Part shown: positions 16,626 to 25,636 of the stretch, in pieces
How positions within the stretch are numbered: the stretch's first letter is position 1
Layout of the letters: every line of letters starts with the position of its first letter
Source of the DNA: Anditalea andensis
GTDB lineage: Bacteria; Bacteroidota; Bacteroidia; Cytophagales; Cyclobacteriaceae
Length of the DNA: 64,000 nt
Assembly (NCBI RefSeq): GCF_000714815.1
Contig: NZ_JMIH01000028.1
Coordinates: forward strand, 124,001-188,000
Direction of reading: 5' to 3'
Notes under the pieces: generated by a model
Databases searched by the model: none
What the model was told of the DNA's origin: nothing
Seen by the model: only the letters and a program-made list of their open reading frames with translations
Position numbers and translations under genes: made by a program

Positions 16626-17546
16626 TCAAAACTCATGAAGATAACTCATAAACAACATGATGTCCTGCTTCATGATAAAAACCTGGGAAGATAACTGTTC
16701 GAGCAGACCCGATCTTGTTTCCAGCATATTGGCAGTATATTCCCCTTTTTCCCCTAAAAAAATTTCAAAATCTTCATCTGCATACCTACCATAAGCCTCC
16801 CATCTTGCCAGAAGCTTTTCTCTCAATGATCTTTCCATACCAGGAGTAGGGGCATTGAGGTAAAACCAAACTGCGGGAGAAAAAATACCTTTTGAGTTAT
16901 CTTCCTCTATTACCATTTGAATGATATTAATAGGATGGTCCACTTTTATTTTTCTTCTAAGAGAAAGTACTTTCAGACCCATATATACCTCAGCCAATCC
17001 TGCCGTCAGACCTATAGTTTGAAGAATAGGATCTGTGCCTTCCATTCCTGAAAGTACTGCTATACCTATTCCAGTAGATACCACTGCTCCGGTAATTATA
17101 GCCGCCACTGTCAGTCTTCTTTCTTGGTTACGGATCTGTCGGTCCAGATAATCTGCCAGCTGTACCGACTTTTCTTCCTCACAATCCAAGCCACTGGCGA
17201 TCGCAGAAACTTCAAGAGAAGTCAAGTCTACTGCTTTCAATAGCTTTCTACGAAGAGTATCCTGCCTGTCTCGGTCCTCTCCTTCACGGTTTAATCTGAT
17301 AAGCTCCTGCAGGTCATCCTGCAGCTCAAATGCATGAGCCAGAAAATGGATCCTTTCATCTACCTCATCTTTCCAATCATCTCGTTCTTCAGGGTCGTAG
17401 CTAATTTTTCTGCTTTCAAAGTGATTATCTATTAATGCCGCAAAGCATTCTGCCTGAAAAGGAATCTGAGGCTCAATAATACGCGTAGTGCCAATACAAC
17501 TCGTAAATAAAAATAAAATGAGCAAGTAATATAGATTTCTATTCAT
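16626..17546 (-). CDS. Lipoprotein of unknown family, FeoAB-flanking paralog 1
   Basis: A 306-residue lipoprotein with the lipobox FLFTSC (Cys16). The mature protein starts with a short polar stretch containing IPFQAECFAAL, then acidic helices. A conserved SLEVSAIASGLDCEEEK segment (about 131-147) follows, then a hydrophobic segment (LTVAAIITGAVVSTGIGIAVLSG, about 165-187) and a second (LTAGLAEVYMGLKVLSL, about 196-212). The C-terminal third has VWFYLNAPTPGMERSLREKLLARWE and TANMLETRSGLLEQL. The gene 20.2-21.2 kb encodes a paralog with the same layout, and the two bracket feoAB. I do not recognise the family. Divergent promoters are shared with feoA, so co-regulation by iron is possible. Confidence 0.8.
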   Translation of the reverse strand: MNRNLYYLLILFLFTSCIGTTRIIEPQIPFQAECFAALIDNHFESRKISYDPEERDDWKDEVDERIHFLAHAFELQDDLQELIRLNREGEDRDRQDTLRRKLLKAVDLTSLEVSAIASGLDCEEEKSVQLADYLDRQIRNQERRLTVAAIITGAVVSTGIGIAVLSGMEGTDPILQTIGLTAGLAEVYMGLKVLSLRRKIKVDHPINIIQMVIEEDNSKGIFSPAVWFYLNAPTPGMERSLREKLLARWEAYGRYADEDFEIFLGEKGEYTANMLETRSGLLEQLSSQVFIMKQDIMLFMSYLHEF

Positions 17547-17696
17547 CTTAGATTAAAGGGTGCAACTATATATAACCGTTTATTTTTCCAATGGTTTAAT
17601 TATAGATGATAAGTTATTGCTATAAAATTAATTTGGTCTATCTTAAATACATAAATCCAATTAAATGACAATATTAAATTAATTTAAAGTGATCAA

Positions 17697-17727
17697 TTTG
17701 GACTTAATCTAAATAGTGGTAACTTTC
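17697..17727 (+). promoter_or_regulatory. feoA promoter with iron box
   Basis: A 17-bp pseudo-palindrome, TTTGGACTTAATCTAAA, occupies 17697-17713. Its first four bases double as the -33 element TTTG. After 19 bp comes TAACTTTC (17720-17727), a -7 box of the TAnnTTTG type with one mismatch. The start of feoA is 27 bp further. The box on the complement differs by one base from the box before hmuT, so a common iron-responsive repressor is inferred. Confidence 0.7.
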
Positions 17728-17753
17728 CAGCCCCAAACCAAACTATTATTGCC

Positions 17754-17972
17754 ATGACGCTAGACTTACTTCAAGTAGGGCAAAAAGCCCAATTGAAAAG
17801 CTTCATTGACTCACCACTTACCCTTAATTTCCTAGAAATGGGGCTTACTCCCGGTAAAAATATAGAGGTTATCCAAAAAGCTCCTTTTAACGGACCGATA
17901 GCCTTATTAATGGATAATCAAACCATTGCCATCCGCGTTCATGAAGCTAAATTCTTACAAGTAAGCCTATAA
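17754..17972 (+). CDS. feoA: Ferrous iron transport protein A
   Basis: 72 residues forming the SH3-like FeoA fold: LDLLQVGQKAQLKSF, then FLEMGLTPGKNIEVIQKAPFNGPIALLMDNQTIAIRVHEA. The motif MGLTPG and the C-terminal IAIR are hallmarks of the family. FeoA is a small cytosolic partner of FeoB that affects its assembly or GTPase activity. The stop codon abuts the feoB ATG directly (zero spacing), which indicates one operon. Confidence 0.96.
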   Translation: MTLDLLQVGQKAQLKSFIDSPLTLNFLEMGLTPGKNIEVIQKAPFNGPIALLMDNQTIAIRVHEAKFLQVSL

Positions 17973-20093
17973 ATGGAATCAGTTATTTCAAAAAAAATCA
18001 CGACCATCGCTATAATCGGTAACCCAAATGTAGGTAAATCCAGCATTTTCAATCAGCTTACCGGATTAAAGCAAAAAGTCGGCAACTATCCCGGCATTAC
18101 AGTTGATAAAACAGTAGGCACTTTAAAGAACAAAGGAAGGCAGTACGATATTATAGATCTTCCGGGAACTTATAGCCTTTATCCCAAATCTGAGGATGAA
18201 CTTATAGCCCACCGCATACTCAGTGGCAAAGCATCCGAAAAGCCTGATTACATCCTGATGGTTTTGGATGCATGTAATCTTGAAAGAAGTTTATTATTGG
18301 CCGGGCAAGTAATGGACTTGGGAATACCGGTTTCCCTGGTATTGAACATGAAGGATCTGGCAGAGAAAAAGGGAATTAAAATAAATACCTTCCAGCTATA
18401 TAAAGAAACAGGAGTTCCCATCATATTAACAGATGCCAGACAAAATGAAGGAATGGATGGCATAAAGGCAATGATTTTTGAAGAAAAATTTGGAGTCGCC
18501 CACTCTTTTTTAAACTTAAAAAATATTCTTCCTGAATCACTTTCAGAGAAAATTAAACAACGTTATCACCTGCATACCGACTTTCAGGCCTATCAATACT
18601 TAGTCTTTGCCTCCTATGATCTGAAAGTAACTCCTACCGAGAAAAAATGGCTATTGGATATGGCCACAGAATACCAATGTGATATACCGGCTTTACAGAT
18701 AGCCGAAACTACTGCCCGCTATAAAGAAATCAATATCCTCTTAGACAAAATAGTCACCAAAACTTCCACCACAAAAAGAGATCTCACCCAGCAGATTGAT
18801 AACCTCATGATGCACCCTATCTTGGGCTATTTCTTTTTTCTAGGTTTGATGCTACTTATTTTCCAAGCCATTTTTGCCTGGGCAGAATGGCCGATGGATT
18901 TAATCGATACCGGGTTTGCTGCCATTAGTGGCTGGATCACTGAAACACTTCCTGCTGGAGTTTTCAATGACCTATTAGCAGAAGGAATAGTGCCGGGTAT
19001 AGGAGGGGTAGTGATTTTCATTCCGCAGATAGCGCTATTGTTTGGCTTTTTATCTTTTCTGGAGGATACAGGTTATATGTCCCGGGTGGTATACCTGATG
19101 GACCGTGTGATGAGACCATTTGGACTACACGGCAAAAGTGTGGTACCGCTCATTTCCGGTATGGCCTGCGCCATACCGGGTATCATGGCCAGCCGGAGCA
19201 TAAGTAATGGTAAGGAAAGACTGATCACCATCTTGGTCACTCCTTGGATGAGTTGTTCAGCCAGACTACCTGTCTATATTATTTTAATAGGATTGACGGT
19301 GCCTGATGACATCTTTTTAGGCATAAACCTGCAGGCCATAGCCTTATTGAGTATGTATCTGCTCAGTACTGCAGCAACTTTATTGGCGGCATTGGTCTTA
19401 AAGGGTTTTATTAAATCCAGGGAACAAAGTTATTTACTTACCGATTTACCGGTATATCGAATACCCAGGTGGAAAGCAGTATTATTGACCATGTATCACA
19501 AGTCCAAGGTATTTGTACTGGAAGCAGGTAAGGTGATTCTGTCCATATCAATCGTACTATGGGTACTGGCCTCTTATGGACCATCGGCCAATATGGATGC
19601 TATAGCCCAGGAAAGAAGTCTGGCCATGACAGCTGCTAGTGATACTGAAATAGAAGAACTTGAAGATTATTATTCTTCCAAAAAATTAGAAAACTCATAT
19701 ATAGGTATAGTGGGCAAAACCATTGAACCCATTATCCGTCCTTTGGGTTATGACTGGAAAATAGGTATAGCGCTGATCACTTCCTTTGCAGCGAGAGAAG
19801 TATTTGTAGGAACTATAGCTACTATATACAGTATAGGAGGTGATCCTGACAATGAAATGACCATAAGGGAAAAACTGGATCAGGAAGTGGATCCCGTCAC
19901 CGGTGAAAAAGTATTTAATACAGCTACTGCTTTTTCTCTGATGGTCTTTTATGCTTTTGCCATGCAGTGTATGAGCACGCTAGCCATCGTCTACAGGGAA
20001 ACCAAAAGCTGGAAGTGGCCCATCCTGCAGACAGTTTTTATGACAGCATTTGCTTATTTAGCAGCATTTATCACTTATCAAATTATCTCTTAA
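17973..20093 (+). CDS. feoB: Ferrous iron transporter FeoB
   Basis: 706 residues. The N-terminal G domain has G1 GNPNVGKSS (16-24), G3 DLPGTYSL (about 64-71) and G4 NMKD. A helical insertion domain links it to the membrane part (from about 285), which has the two Gate regions (GYMSRVVYLMDRVMRPFGLHGKSVVPLISGMACAIPG and the C-terminal copy near SFAAREVFVGTIATIYS). The Cys in GMACAIPG is in the proposed pore. FeoB imports Fe2+ across the inner membrane. It is the main ferrous uptake route here, acting beside the siderophore and heme loci. Confidence 0.98.
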   Translation: MESVISKKITTIAIIGNPNVGKSSIFNQLTGLKQKVGNYPGITVDKTVGTLKNKGRQYDIIDLPGTYSLYPKSEDELIAHRILSGKASEKPDYILMVLDACNLERSLLLAGQVMDLGIPVSLVLNMKDLAEKKGIKINTFQLYKETGVPIILTDARQNEGMDGIKAMIFEEKFGVAHSFLNLKNILPESLSEKIKQRYHLHTDFQAYQYLVFASYDLKVTPTEKKWLLDMATEYQCDIPALQIAETTARYKEINILLDKIVTKTSTTKRDLTQQIDNLMMHPILGYFFFLGLMLLIFQAIFAWAEWPMDLIDTGFAAISGWITETLPAGVFNDLLAEGIVPGIGGVVIFIPQIALLFGFLSFLEDTGYMSRVVYLMDRVMRPFGLHGKSVVPLISGMACAIPGIMASRSISNGKERLITILVTPWMSCSARLPVYIILIGLTVPDDIFLGINLQAIALLSMYLLSTAATLLAALVLKGFIKSREQSYLLTDLPVYRIPRWKAVLLTMYHKSKVFVLEAGKVILSISIVLWVLASYGPSANMDAIAQERSLAMTAASDTEIEELEDYYSSKKLENSYIGIVGKTIEPIIRPLGYDWKIGIALITSFAAREVFVGTIATIYSIGGDPDNEMTIREKLDQEVDPVTGEKVFNTATAFSLMVFYAFAMQCMSTLAIVYRETKSWKWPILQTVFMTAFAYLAAFITYQIIS

Positions 20094-20222
20094 ATGATAC
20101 AAGAAATATTAGTTTGGAGTATTTTTGCAGTAACAATCGGGTTTTGGGTGTGGAAATTACTTCCCCGGAAACAAATGCCCCATAAAACCGGAACGGGCTG
20201 CGAATCATGTCACAAAGGATAA
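20094..20222 (+). CDS. FeoB-associated small Cys-containing membrane protein
   Basis: A 42-residue protein starting with the ATG directly after the feoB stop codon (TAAATG). One membrane helix lies at about 5-23 (ILVWSIFAVTIGFWVW), then a basic segment and a short tail with CESCH. This is the layout of FeoB-associated Cys-rich membrane proteins, which follow feoB in many Bacteroidota and Firmicutes and may replace FeoC. The tail also fits the CXXCH c-type heme motif, which could be chance. The position and zero spacing support a functional partnership with FeoB. It is too short for most gene finders. Confidence 0.85.
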   Translation: MIQEILVWSIFAVTIGFWVWKLLPRKQMPHKTGTGCESCHKG

Positions 20223-20239
20223 GTCTTCTGGAATATATT

Positions 20240-21157
20240 TTAATGATTCAGCAGAAAACGTTGAAACCTTAATATATCCTGTTGCATCAAAGTGATTTGG
20301 GCCCCGAGTTGGTCTAAAAGTTCCGCACGGGTATCGAGCATTTCAGCATCATAGGCCCCTCCGTCGGAAAATAGAACACCAAATTCATCTTCAGGCAGGT
20401 CGTGAAATTCATCCCATCTTTCGATCAATTTATCTCTTAACGAAACCTCTTCTAAGCTTGGCGCATTATTAAAATAATACCAAACAGAAGGTGGAAATAT
20501 GCCTTGTGAATTGTCTTGATCTCGTATCATTTGGAGTACATTCGACTTATGCTCAATGGCCATCTTTTTCTCCAGTCTTAGGATTTTTAATCCCAGCCAT
20601 ACTTCTACTAATCCACCTGTGATGGCTGCTATTTCAATATATTTATCGCTCTCTCCTGCCAGTAATATGGCACCGGATACCACTGAGATAGCAGCACCCG
20701 TGATGATCGCAGCCACAGTGAGATTTCTTTCCTTTATACTTACTTTTCTTTCTAAAAAACTTGCCAATTGTTCTGCCTTTTCCTCTTCACAATCCAATCC
20801 ACTGGTTATGGCGGAAACTTCCAAACTGGCGAGATTTAACTTTTGTAACATTTTTTGTAACAAAAAAAAATCAACATCACCTCTATTTATAGCCTTTCCT
20901 GTCATAATTTCCCTTAATTCTTCTTTACCTTCAATGGCAAGGGCTAAAAAATAAATACGTTCATCCAAGTCTGCAGCCCAGTCTTCTTTCTCTATGGATG
21001 AATAGGAAAGAGGTTCTTTGTAACTATCATCCAAAATCAACAATTCTAAACATTCAGATTGAAAAGGGAGGTCCGTTTGAATGAACTTTGGGGCAGACAC
21101 ACAGCCCGAAATTAAACATACAGTGATAAGCAAATTAATTAACTTTATTTTTACCAT
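20240..21157 (-). CDS. Lipoprotein of unknown family, FeoAB-flanking paralog 2
   Basis: A 305-residue paralog of the lipoprotein at 16.6-17.5 kb. The lipobox is LISGC (Cys19). It shares LPFQSECLELL, the WAADLDERIYFLALA segment, SLEVSAITSGLDCEEEK, the hydrophobic LTVAAIITGAAISVVSGAILL, GGLVEVWLGLKILRLEKK, and the C-terminal IFPPSVWYYFN, SLREKLIERWDEF and EMLDTRAELLDQL. The conserved Cys in GLDCEEE is kept in both copies. It ends 17 bp from the stop of the FeoB partner gene and converges on it. The function is unknown. The two copies, both leftward and on either side of the rightward feo operon, suggest duplication followed by insertion of, or rearrangement around, feo. Confidence 0.8.
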   Translation of the reverse strand: MVKIKLINLLITVCLISGCVSAPKFIQTDLPFQSECLELLILDDSYKEPLSYSSIEKEDWAADLDERIYFLALAIEGKEELREIMTGKAINRGDVDFFLLQKMLQKLNLASLEVSAITSGLDCEEEKAEQLASFLERKVSIKERNLTVAAIITGAAISVVSGAILLAGESDKYIEIAAITGGLVEVWLGLKILRLEKKMAIEHKSNVLQMIRDQDNSQGIFPPSVWYYFNNAPSLEEVSLRDKLIERWDEFHDLPEDEFGVLFSDGGAYDAEMLDTRAELLDQLGAQITLMQQDILRFQRFLLNH

Positions 21158-21721
21158 AAAAAGCTATTTGAAATACTGGAGAAAAATCAAAATCTTATCC
21201 TATCGATTAATCTTATTTAAAATTAAACAACTTAACCTAAACTACATAAAATGGAAGCATAATACAGAACGTATATGACCTATATCATCGCTATAATATC
21301 TAATCCTTGAAGACTATTTAATTTAACACCCTGGTACAAATTACTTTAGTAGATGCATATTTGAGGGTGATTAAGATATAAGTATAATGTGGATTGAATG
21401 CCAGAGGATTTTAAAAAAGATCATCTATCTATCGTACCTGACGCATTGTCACTAGGATAGAGCAGGGCTACATTGGCTGTTTCAGCATCCCTCTCCTTTT
21501 CTTTTTTCTAATGGTCACCTGAGCGTAAAAAGATGATATGCCTGACAGGGTAAAAAAATGGGCATGGTTATATATTTATAAATAAGAGTAGGCGTAATTT
21601 CCAGATAATCACTACTAATCTTAAAGAAAAGACTTGAATGATAGGGATATTTAATGTTGGCTTGAAGTCCACTCTTGAAAATAATACCTCATTATTTGAC
21701 TTATTATAAGTCAGTAGATGG
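21158..21721. other. Intergenic region, 564 bp, no gene recognised
   Basis: The region lies upstream of the second flanking lipoprotein gene and downstream of the PepSY gene. It is AT-rich, with a pyrimidine-rich patch near 21490-21510. I see no intact frame, RNA gene or long repeat. The promoter of the lipoprotein gene must lie at its left end. Confidence 0.4.
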
Positions 21722-22882
21722 TTAAACTTTTACCATTTTCTCTTTATCATATATGTTTCTAGATTTCTTTTTCTTCTTGTTGTTCCTTCCATACCATAGC
21801 AGAACGCCAGTGACAGGCATGGAGGCTATAGTCAAACTGAGCAAAAATGCCAGAATTTTACCAGGCATTCCCAATATGGCCCCCACATGTATGTCATAAT
21901 TCATCCGCAAAAACATCTCTGCGCTCGAAGATTGTTCCAGCTTATTCCAAAAATGATCAACATCCAGCTCTTCCATGGTATATTGATCAAAATACCGATA
22001 ATCAACCTTCCAATATGTATCGGCTTCAGGGTTAGCATTGGCCGCTATAGCGCTGTGTTCATATTCGGGAGGATGGACTTCTATCCATTCCGCATCGGGG
22101 TATTCGTCCAGCATTTTATAAAATACCTGATCTATAGCAGGCATATTCAATAATGAAACCGATGAATGATCAGATGCTGGCGTATAATAGTCTACATAAT
22201 CTTCCCCACCAGAAGCAATCATGTAGAAGCCATTTCTGAACCAGTCAAAACCATATATCAGCCCCGTAAAAACAAGCACGATCGCCAGCCACGAAGCATA
22301 AAATCCTATCACACTATGCAGATCATAATTTTTCCGCCTCCAGGATCCATTCCATTTAATTGTAAATTTTGCCCTCTTACCAGCGCTGTTTTTAGGCCAC
22401 CAAAGGACAATACCAGAAATGAGCAATACAAAAAACACCAAAGTAGCAGACGCTACTATAGGACGGCCTATAGCTTCAGGTAACCATAGATAATTGTGCC
22501 CGTCAAAAATAAACCTAAAGAAAGTAGCATACTCATCTTTTACTTTCAGCACCTCGCCAGAATAAGGATTGACATATACCATATCATAATAATGGTCTTC
22601 ATAACTAAAATAGATGGAATGGGCAGACTTCCCTTTCAGATTGTACATCACCGCATGTAGGTGCTTGCCAGGAAGTTCCTGATCAGTGATTTTCTGGATT
22701 TCAGATGGGGCCAAAAAAGCTTTGTCCTGGGTTTCTGTAAATCTGTATGGCTGTGTCAACTCCTGTATTTCTACCTGAAATACATAAATACATCCTGTGA
22801 GAGCTATGATAAACACCAAAAGACCAGAAATTAATCCCAGCCAAAGGTGCAGTATGCCGATTGTTTTTTTGAAAGTTTTCAA
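21722..22882 (-). CDS. PepSY-associated TM helix protein, putative ferric reductase
   Basis: 386 residues with four membrane helices (about 11-33, 140-160, 190-213 and 340-362) and PepSY-type periplasmic segments, the layout of the PepSY_TM family. Conserved histidines flank the helices (IGILHLWLG, FDGHNYLWLP, DLHSVIGFYASW), which suits heme binding and electron transfer. Members next to siderophore receptors are thought to reduce ferric siderophores in the periplasm. It starts 2 bp after the stop of the TonB receptor gene, so the pair is one operon under the iron-box promoter at 25.3 kb. The C-terminus is very basic (NNKKKKKSRN). Confidence 0.88.
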   Translation of the reverse strand: MKTFKKTIGILHLWLGLISGLLVFIIALTGCIYVFQVEIQELTQPYRFTETQDKAFLAPSEIQKITDQELPGKHLHAVMYNLKGKSAHSIYFSYEDHYYDMVYVNPYSGEVLKVKDEYATFFRFIFDGHNYLWLPEAIGRPIVASATLVFFVLLISGIVLWWPKNSAGKRAKFTIKWNGSWRRKNYDLHSVIGFYASWLAIVLVFTGLIYGFDWFRNGFYMIASGGEDYVDYYTPASDHSSVSLLNMPAIDQVFYKMLDEYPDAEWIEVHPPEYEHSAIAANANPEADTYWKVDYRYFDQYTMEELDVDHFWNKLEQSSSAEMFLRMNYDIHVGAILGMPGKILAFLLSLTIASMPVTGVLLWYGRNNKKKKKSRNIYDKEKMVKV

Positions 22883-22884
22883 TT

Positions 22885-25266
22885 CTAAAACTGATAATTT
22901 AAACTTAAAGCTACATTTCGAAGATTCTGAGGGTTAATACTGGACCATCCTGTAAAATACATTTGGTTGGTCAGGTTGTTACCTCTTAAGATAATTAGAT
23001 ATTGGTTCCCTTTATAGGATATTGTACCGTTGAAAACCTGATATGCAGGTAGGACGAATGATCCAATATTTGATCGGTGTAAAGTTTTATGCTCACTGGC
23101 ACTGTTGCCGCCTAGCCCGAATCCCAAACCTTTTAATCTGCCCGTTTGGATAGTATAGCTGCCCCAAAAATTAATAAGTCTTTCTGGACCTGCTTCCTCA
23201 GGACGCAGTCCTAAATAACCACTTTCAGCATTGTCTTTTACAACCTCGCTTTCGTTATTGCTAAAACCGGCAATGATATTCAATCCATCAATCGGATTGG
23301 CGATCAAGCTAATTTCAACCCCCCGGCTCAACACTTCTGCTCCTTGGATCATATTGTTGATGTTTTCAGGATCAGCCATTACCCTATTGGTCACTAAAAT
23401 ATTATAATAACTTGCAGTAGCGGAAATTCGGTTCTGGTAAAGATTGGTTTTGATTCCAAATTCATACTGATTGGCATATTCCGGTTCGAAAATTTTGATC
23501 CTGGCATTAGACCCATCCAGATCAGTAACCTCCGTAGGTTCTACATTTGAAAAACCGTTCATATAATTGGCAAACATCGATACTTTATCCCTAATAGGCT
23601 GGTATACCAATCCGAATTTTGGCGAAACAGAAGTCTGCGTAAAAGTATCCTCTGCTGATCCATAGGCGGTTCTACCTTTAAACCTATCCACCCTTACACT
23701 GGCCATGGCAGAAAGATAGGGGGTGAAGTTGATCACATCTGAAGCATATGCACTTAGGATTTCACTCGCTGCATTTGAATTTCCTTCAAATGAATCTATT
23801 AATAGGTTATTTACACCTGCCTGAGTCAGCAAGCCCGTATCTTCTCCAGTAGCCATGGACACCACTCCATTCCCTACCCATCCAGTACTGCTGTTTAGTA
23901 TATCGGATTTAAAGTAATCCACACCTATGAGCATACGGTTTCTAAGTGTCCCTATTTTGAAATCCCCTATAAAATTTTGTTGGATATCCGTGGTATTGGT
24001 TTCACCGTTCCTTTTAGAGATAAAACGTCCGAAAGTATCTCCATCACCACTATCCCAGAGGTAATGGTAGTACCCATTACTTTTGGCATTGCTTCGGGAC
24101 AATACCGTCTGGGAAGTCCACGAAGTGGATATTTTGTATAAAGCCTGCGCCTGCATGCCAAAAGTAGGGTTTCGAATACTCAGTTCGTTACTGGTAAATG
24201 CATTACGGTAATTGGATTTAAAGACAGCAATATCATCAAATGAGAGTGGTACATTTCTGTTAAGAAACACCATTGGTGCATTGGCTGATTCCCTTGAAAG
24301 AAATTCCGTATTTACTATGAATGTCAGTCTATCACTGGCTTTGTGGATAAAGGATGGAGCAAAAAACAATGACCTTCTGTAGCCGGCATCCTGAAACGAA
24401 TTTTCGGTATGATAGGAAGTATTGACCCGGGCAAAGGTATTATCACTGACTGGGACATTGACATCGGCAGTTACCCGATTTAAACCATTGCTGCCATTTA
24501 TGAAGCCTATCTCACCTCCTAATGTTTCAAATGGCCTCTTAGTGGTGATATTAATCAAACCGCCATAGGAAATCATAGGGCTTCCAAACAAAGTACCAGA
24601 GGGGCCTTTGATCACATCAATTTGCTCTATATTAGAAGGATCAAGTCCACCATTGTTTACACTAGGCATACCGTTTACCATAGAAGGCTGGACTGAGAAC
24701 CCCCTCATGGAATAAAACTCTGCACCGTCCCCTCCTCTTCCGGTTGATTCCCATAATCTGGTGATGCCGGTAGCATTTCTCAATCCTTCGCTTAAGCTGG
24801 TAGCTACCTGATCTCTCAAAACTGCTTTAGGAACCGCATTATATATTTGAGGATTTTCAAGATCCCTCAAGGGCAACTTGGAAACTATAAATACGCTGTC
24901 ACGATAAAACTGGTTTATTTTATTATCAGAAACAGTAAATTCATCCAGTTCACCTGTACTTTCGCTTAAGGTGAAGTTTATTTGAAGATTTTCACCTGCT
25001 GCAAGGTTTACCACCTTCTCCTGACGAACAGATCCTATCTTGGATGCAAATAAGATGTATGTTCCCGGAGAAAGATTAAAAATAATAAAGGCCCCCTTAT
25101 CATCTGTAACCGTACCCGTATTAGATCCTTTTATGCCTATGTTCGCATATGCTACTGATGACCCATCAGTAGTGGTGACTATGCCCGATATACTTCCTGT
25201 CTGCGCAAAAGCCGACCAAAGGAACATTTCCATGATTATGGTTAAAGCAGTAAATCTTATCTTCAT
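22885..25266 (-). CDS. TonB-dependent siderophore receptor
   Basis: 793 residues. After a signal peptide (cleavage near SAFAQ) comes a CarboxypepD_reg-like domain (about 23-108, SGIVTTTDGSSVAYANIGIKG). The plug domain follows (about 125-240, KAVLRDQVATSLSEGLRNATGI and PSNIEQIDVIKGPSGTLFGS), then a barrel ending in LSLNYQF. The plug motifs and overall length fit the FhuA/FecA-like siderophore receptor subfamily (TIGR01783). The ligand is unknown; hydroxamates are possible because no synthesis genes are near. It is the first gene of an operon with the PepSY protein, and its promoter carries two iron boxes. Confidence 0.92.
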   Translation of the reverse strand: MKIRFTALTIIMEMFLWSAFAQTGSISGIVTTTDGSSVAYANIGIKGSNTGTVTDDKGAFIIFNLSPGTYILFASKIGSVRQEKVVNLAAGENLQINFTLSESTGELDEFTVSDNKINQFYRDSVFIVSKLPLRDLENPQIYNAVPKAVLRDQVATSLSEGLRNATGITRLWESTGRGGDGAEFYSMRGFSVQPSMVNGMPSVNNGGLDPSNIEQIDVIKGPSGTLFGSPMISYGGLINITTKRPFETLGGEIGFINGSNGLNRVTADVNVPVSDNTFARVNTSYHTENSFQDAGYRRSLFFAPSFIHKASDRLTFIVNTEFLSRESANAPMVFLNRNVPLSFDDIAVFKSNYRNAFTSNELSIRNPTFGMQAQALYKISTSWTSQTVLSRSNAKSNGYYHYLWDSGDGDTFGRFISKRNGETNTTDIQQNFIGDFKIGTLRNRMLIGVDYFKSDILNSSTGWVGNGVVSMATGEDTGLLTQAGVNNLLIDSFEGNSNAASEILSAYASDVINFTPYLSAMASVRVDRFKGRTAYGSAEDTFTQTSVSPKFGLVYQPIRDKVSMFANYMNGFSNVEPTEVTDLDGSNARIKIFEPEYANQYEFGIKTNLYQNRISATASYYNILVTNRVMADPENINNMIQGAEVLSRGVEISLIANPIDGLNIIAGFSNNESEVVKDNAESGYLGLRPEEAGPERLINFWGSYTIQTGRLKGLGFGLGGNSASEHKTLHRSNIGSFVLPAYQVFNGTISYKGNQYLIILRGNNLTNQMYFTGWSSINPQNLRNVALSLNYQF

Positions 25267-25288
25267 ATGATTTTGTATTATTAAAAAA

Positions 25289-25341
25289 CAAAGCTACTAT
25301 TAAGATCAATTCTAAACAAAACTATTTAGAATTAATCTAAA
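25289..25341 (-). promoter_or_regulatory. Promoter of the siderophore receptor operon with two iron boxes
   Basis: Read on the minus strand, TTTG (25317-25320) is followed after 20 bp by TAGCTTTG (25289-25296), a perfect TAnnTTTG -7 box. One 17-bp box, TTAAGATCAATTCTAAA (25300-25316), fills the spacer. A second, TTTAGAATTAATCTAAA (25325-25341), lies just upstream of the -33 element and is palindromic except at its centre. Repressor bound to either would block RNA polymerase. Iron control is inferred from the genes served. Confidence 0.75.
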
Positions 25342-25636
25342 AAAAATTTATAGTAAGATAAGAACCTGCATGGGGATACCCTTTCCCCAAAACCATAATT
25401 TAACAATAGTGCTTTATACGCCCTATTTAAATTATTTTTATCGTGCTTTAATTAATTCTAGGTGCTATAAAAATAATCCAAAAAATATCCCTGAAAAACT
25501 AAAGCCCACGCTTTTACAGTAGCAACTAGATCTAGCTCAGTCATTTTAATCTATAAGAATATAATCGTAATGAATGCTTGTTACCTTATGATCATATTTT
25601 AACTTTTAAGCCTTATCCCTACCTCTAAAATGGATC
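25342..25636. other. Rest of the spacer between the siderophore receptor and MFS genes
   Basis: The remaining 295 bp are AT-rich and hold no frame or RNA that I recognise. They lie downstream of the leftward MFS gene; no clear terminator hairpin is visible. Confidence 0.4.
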
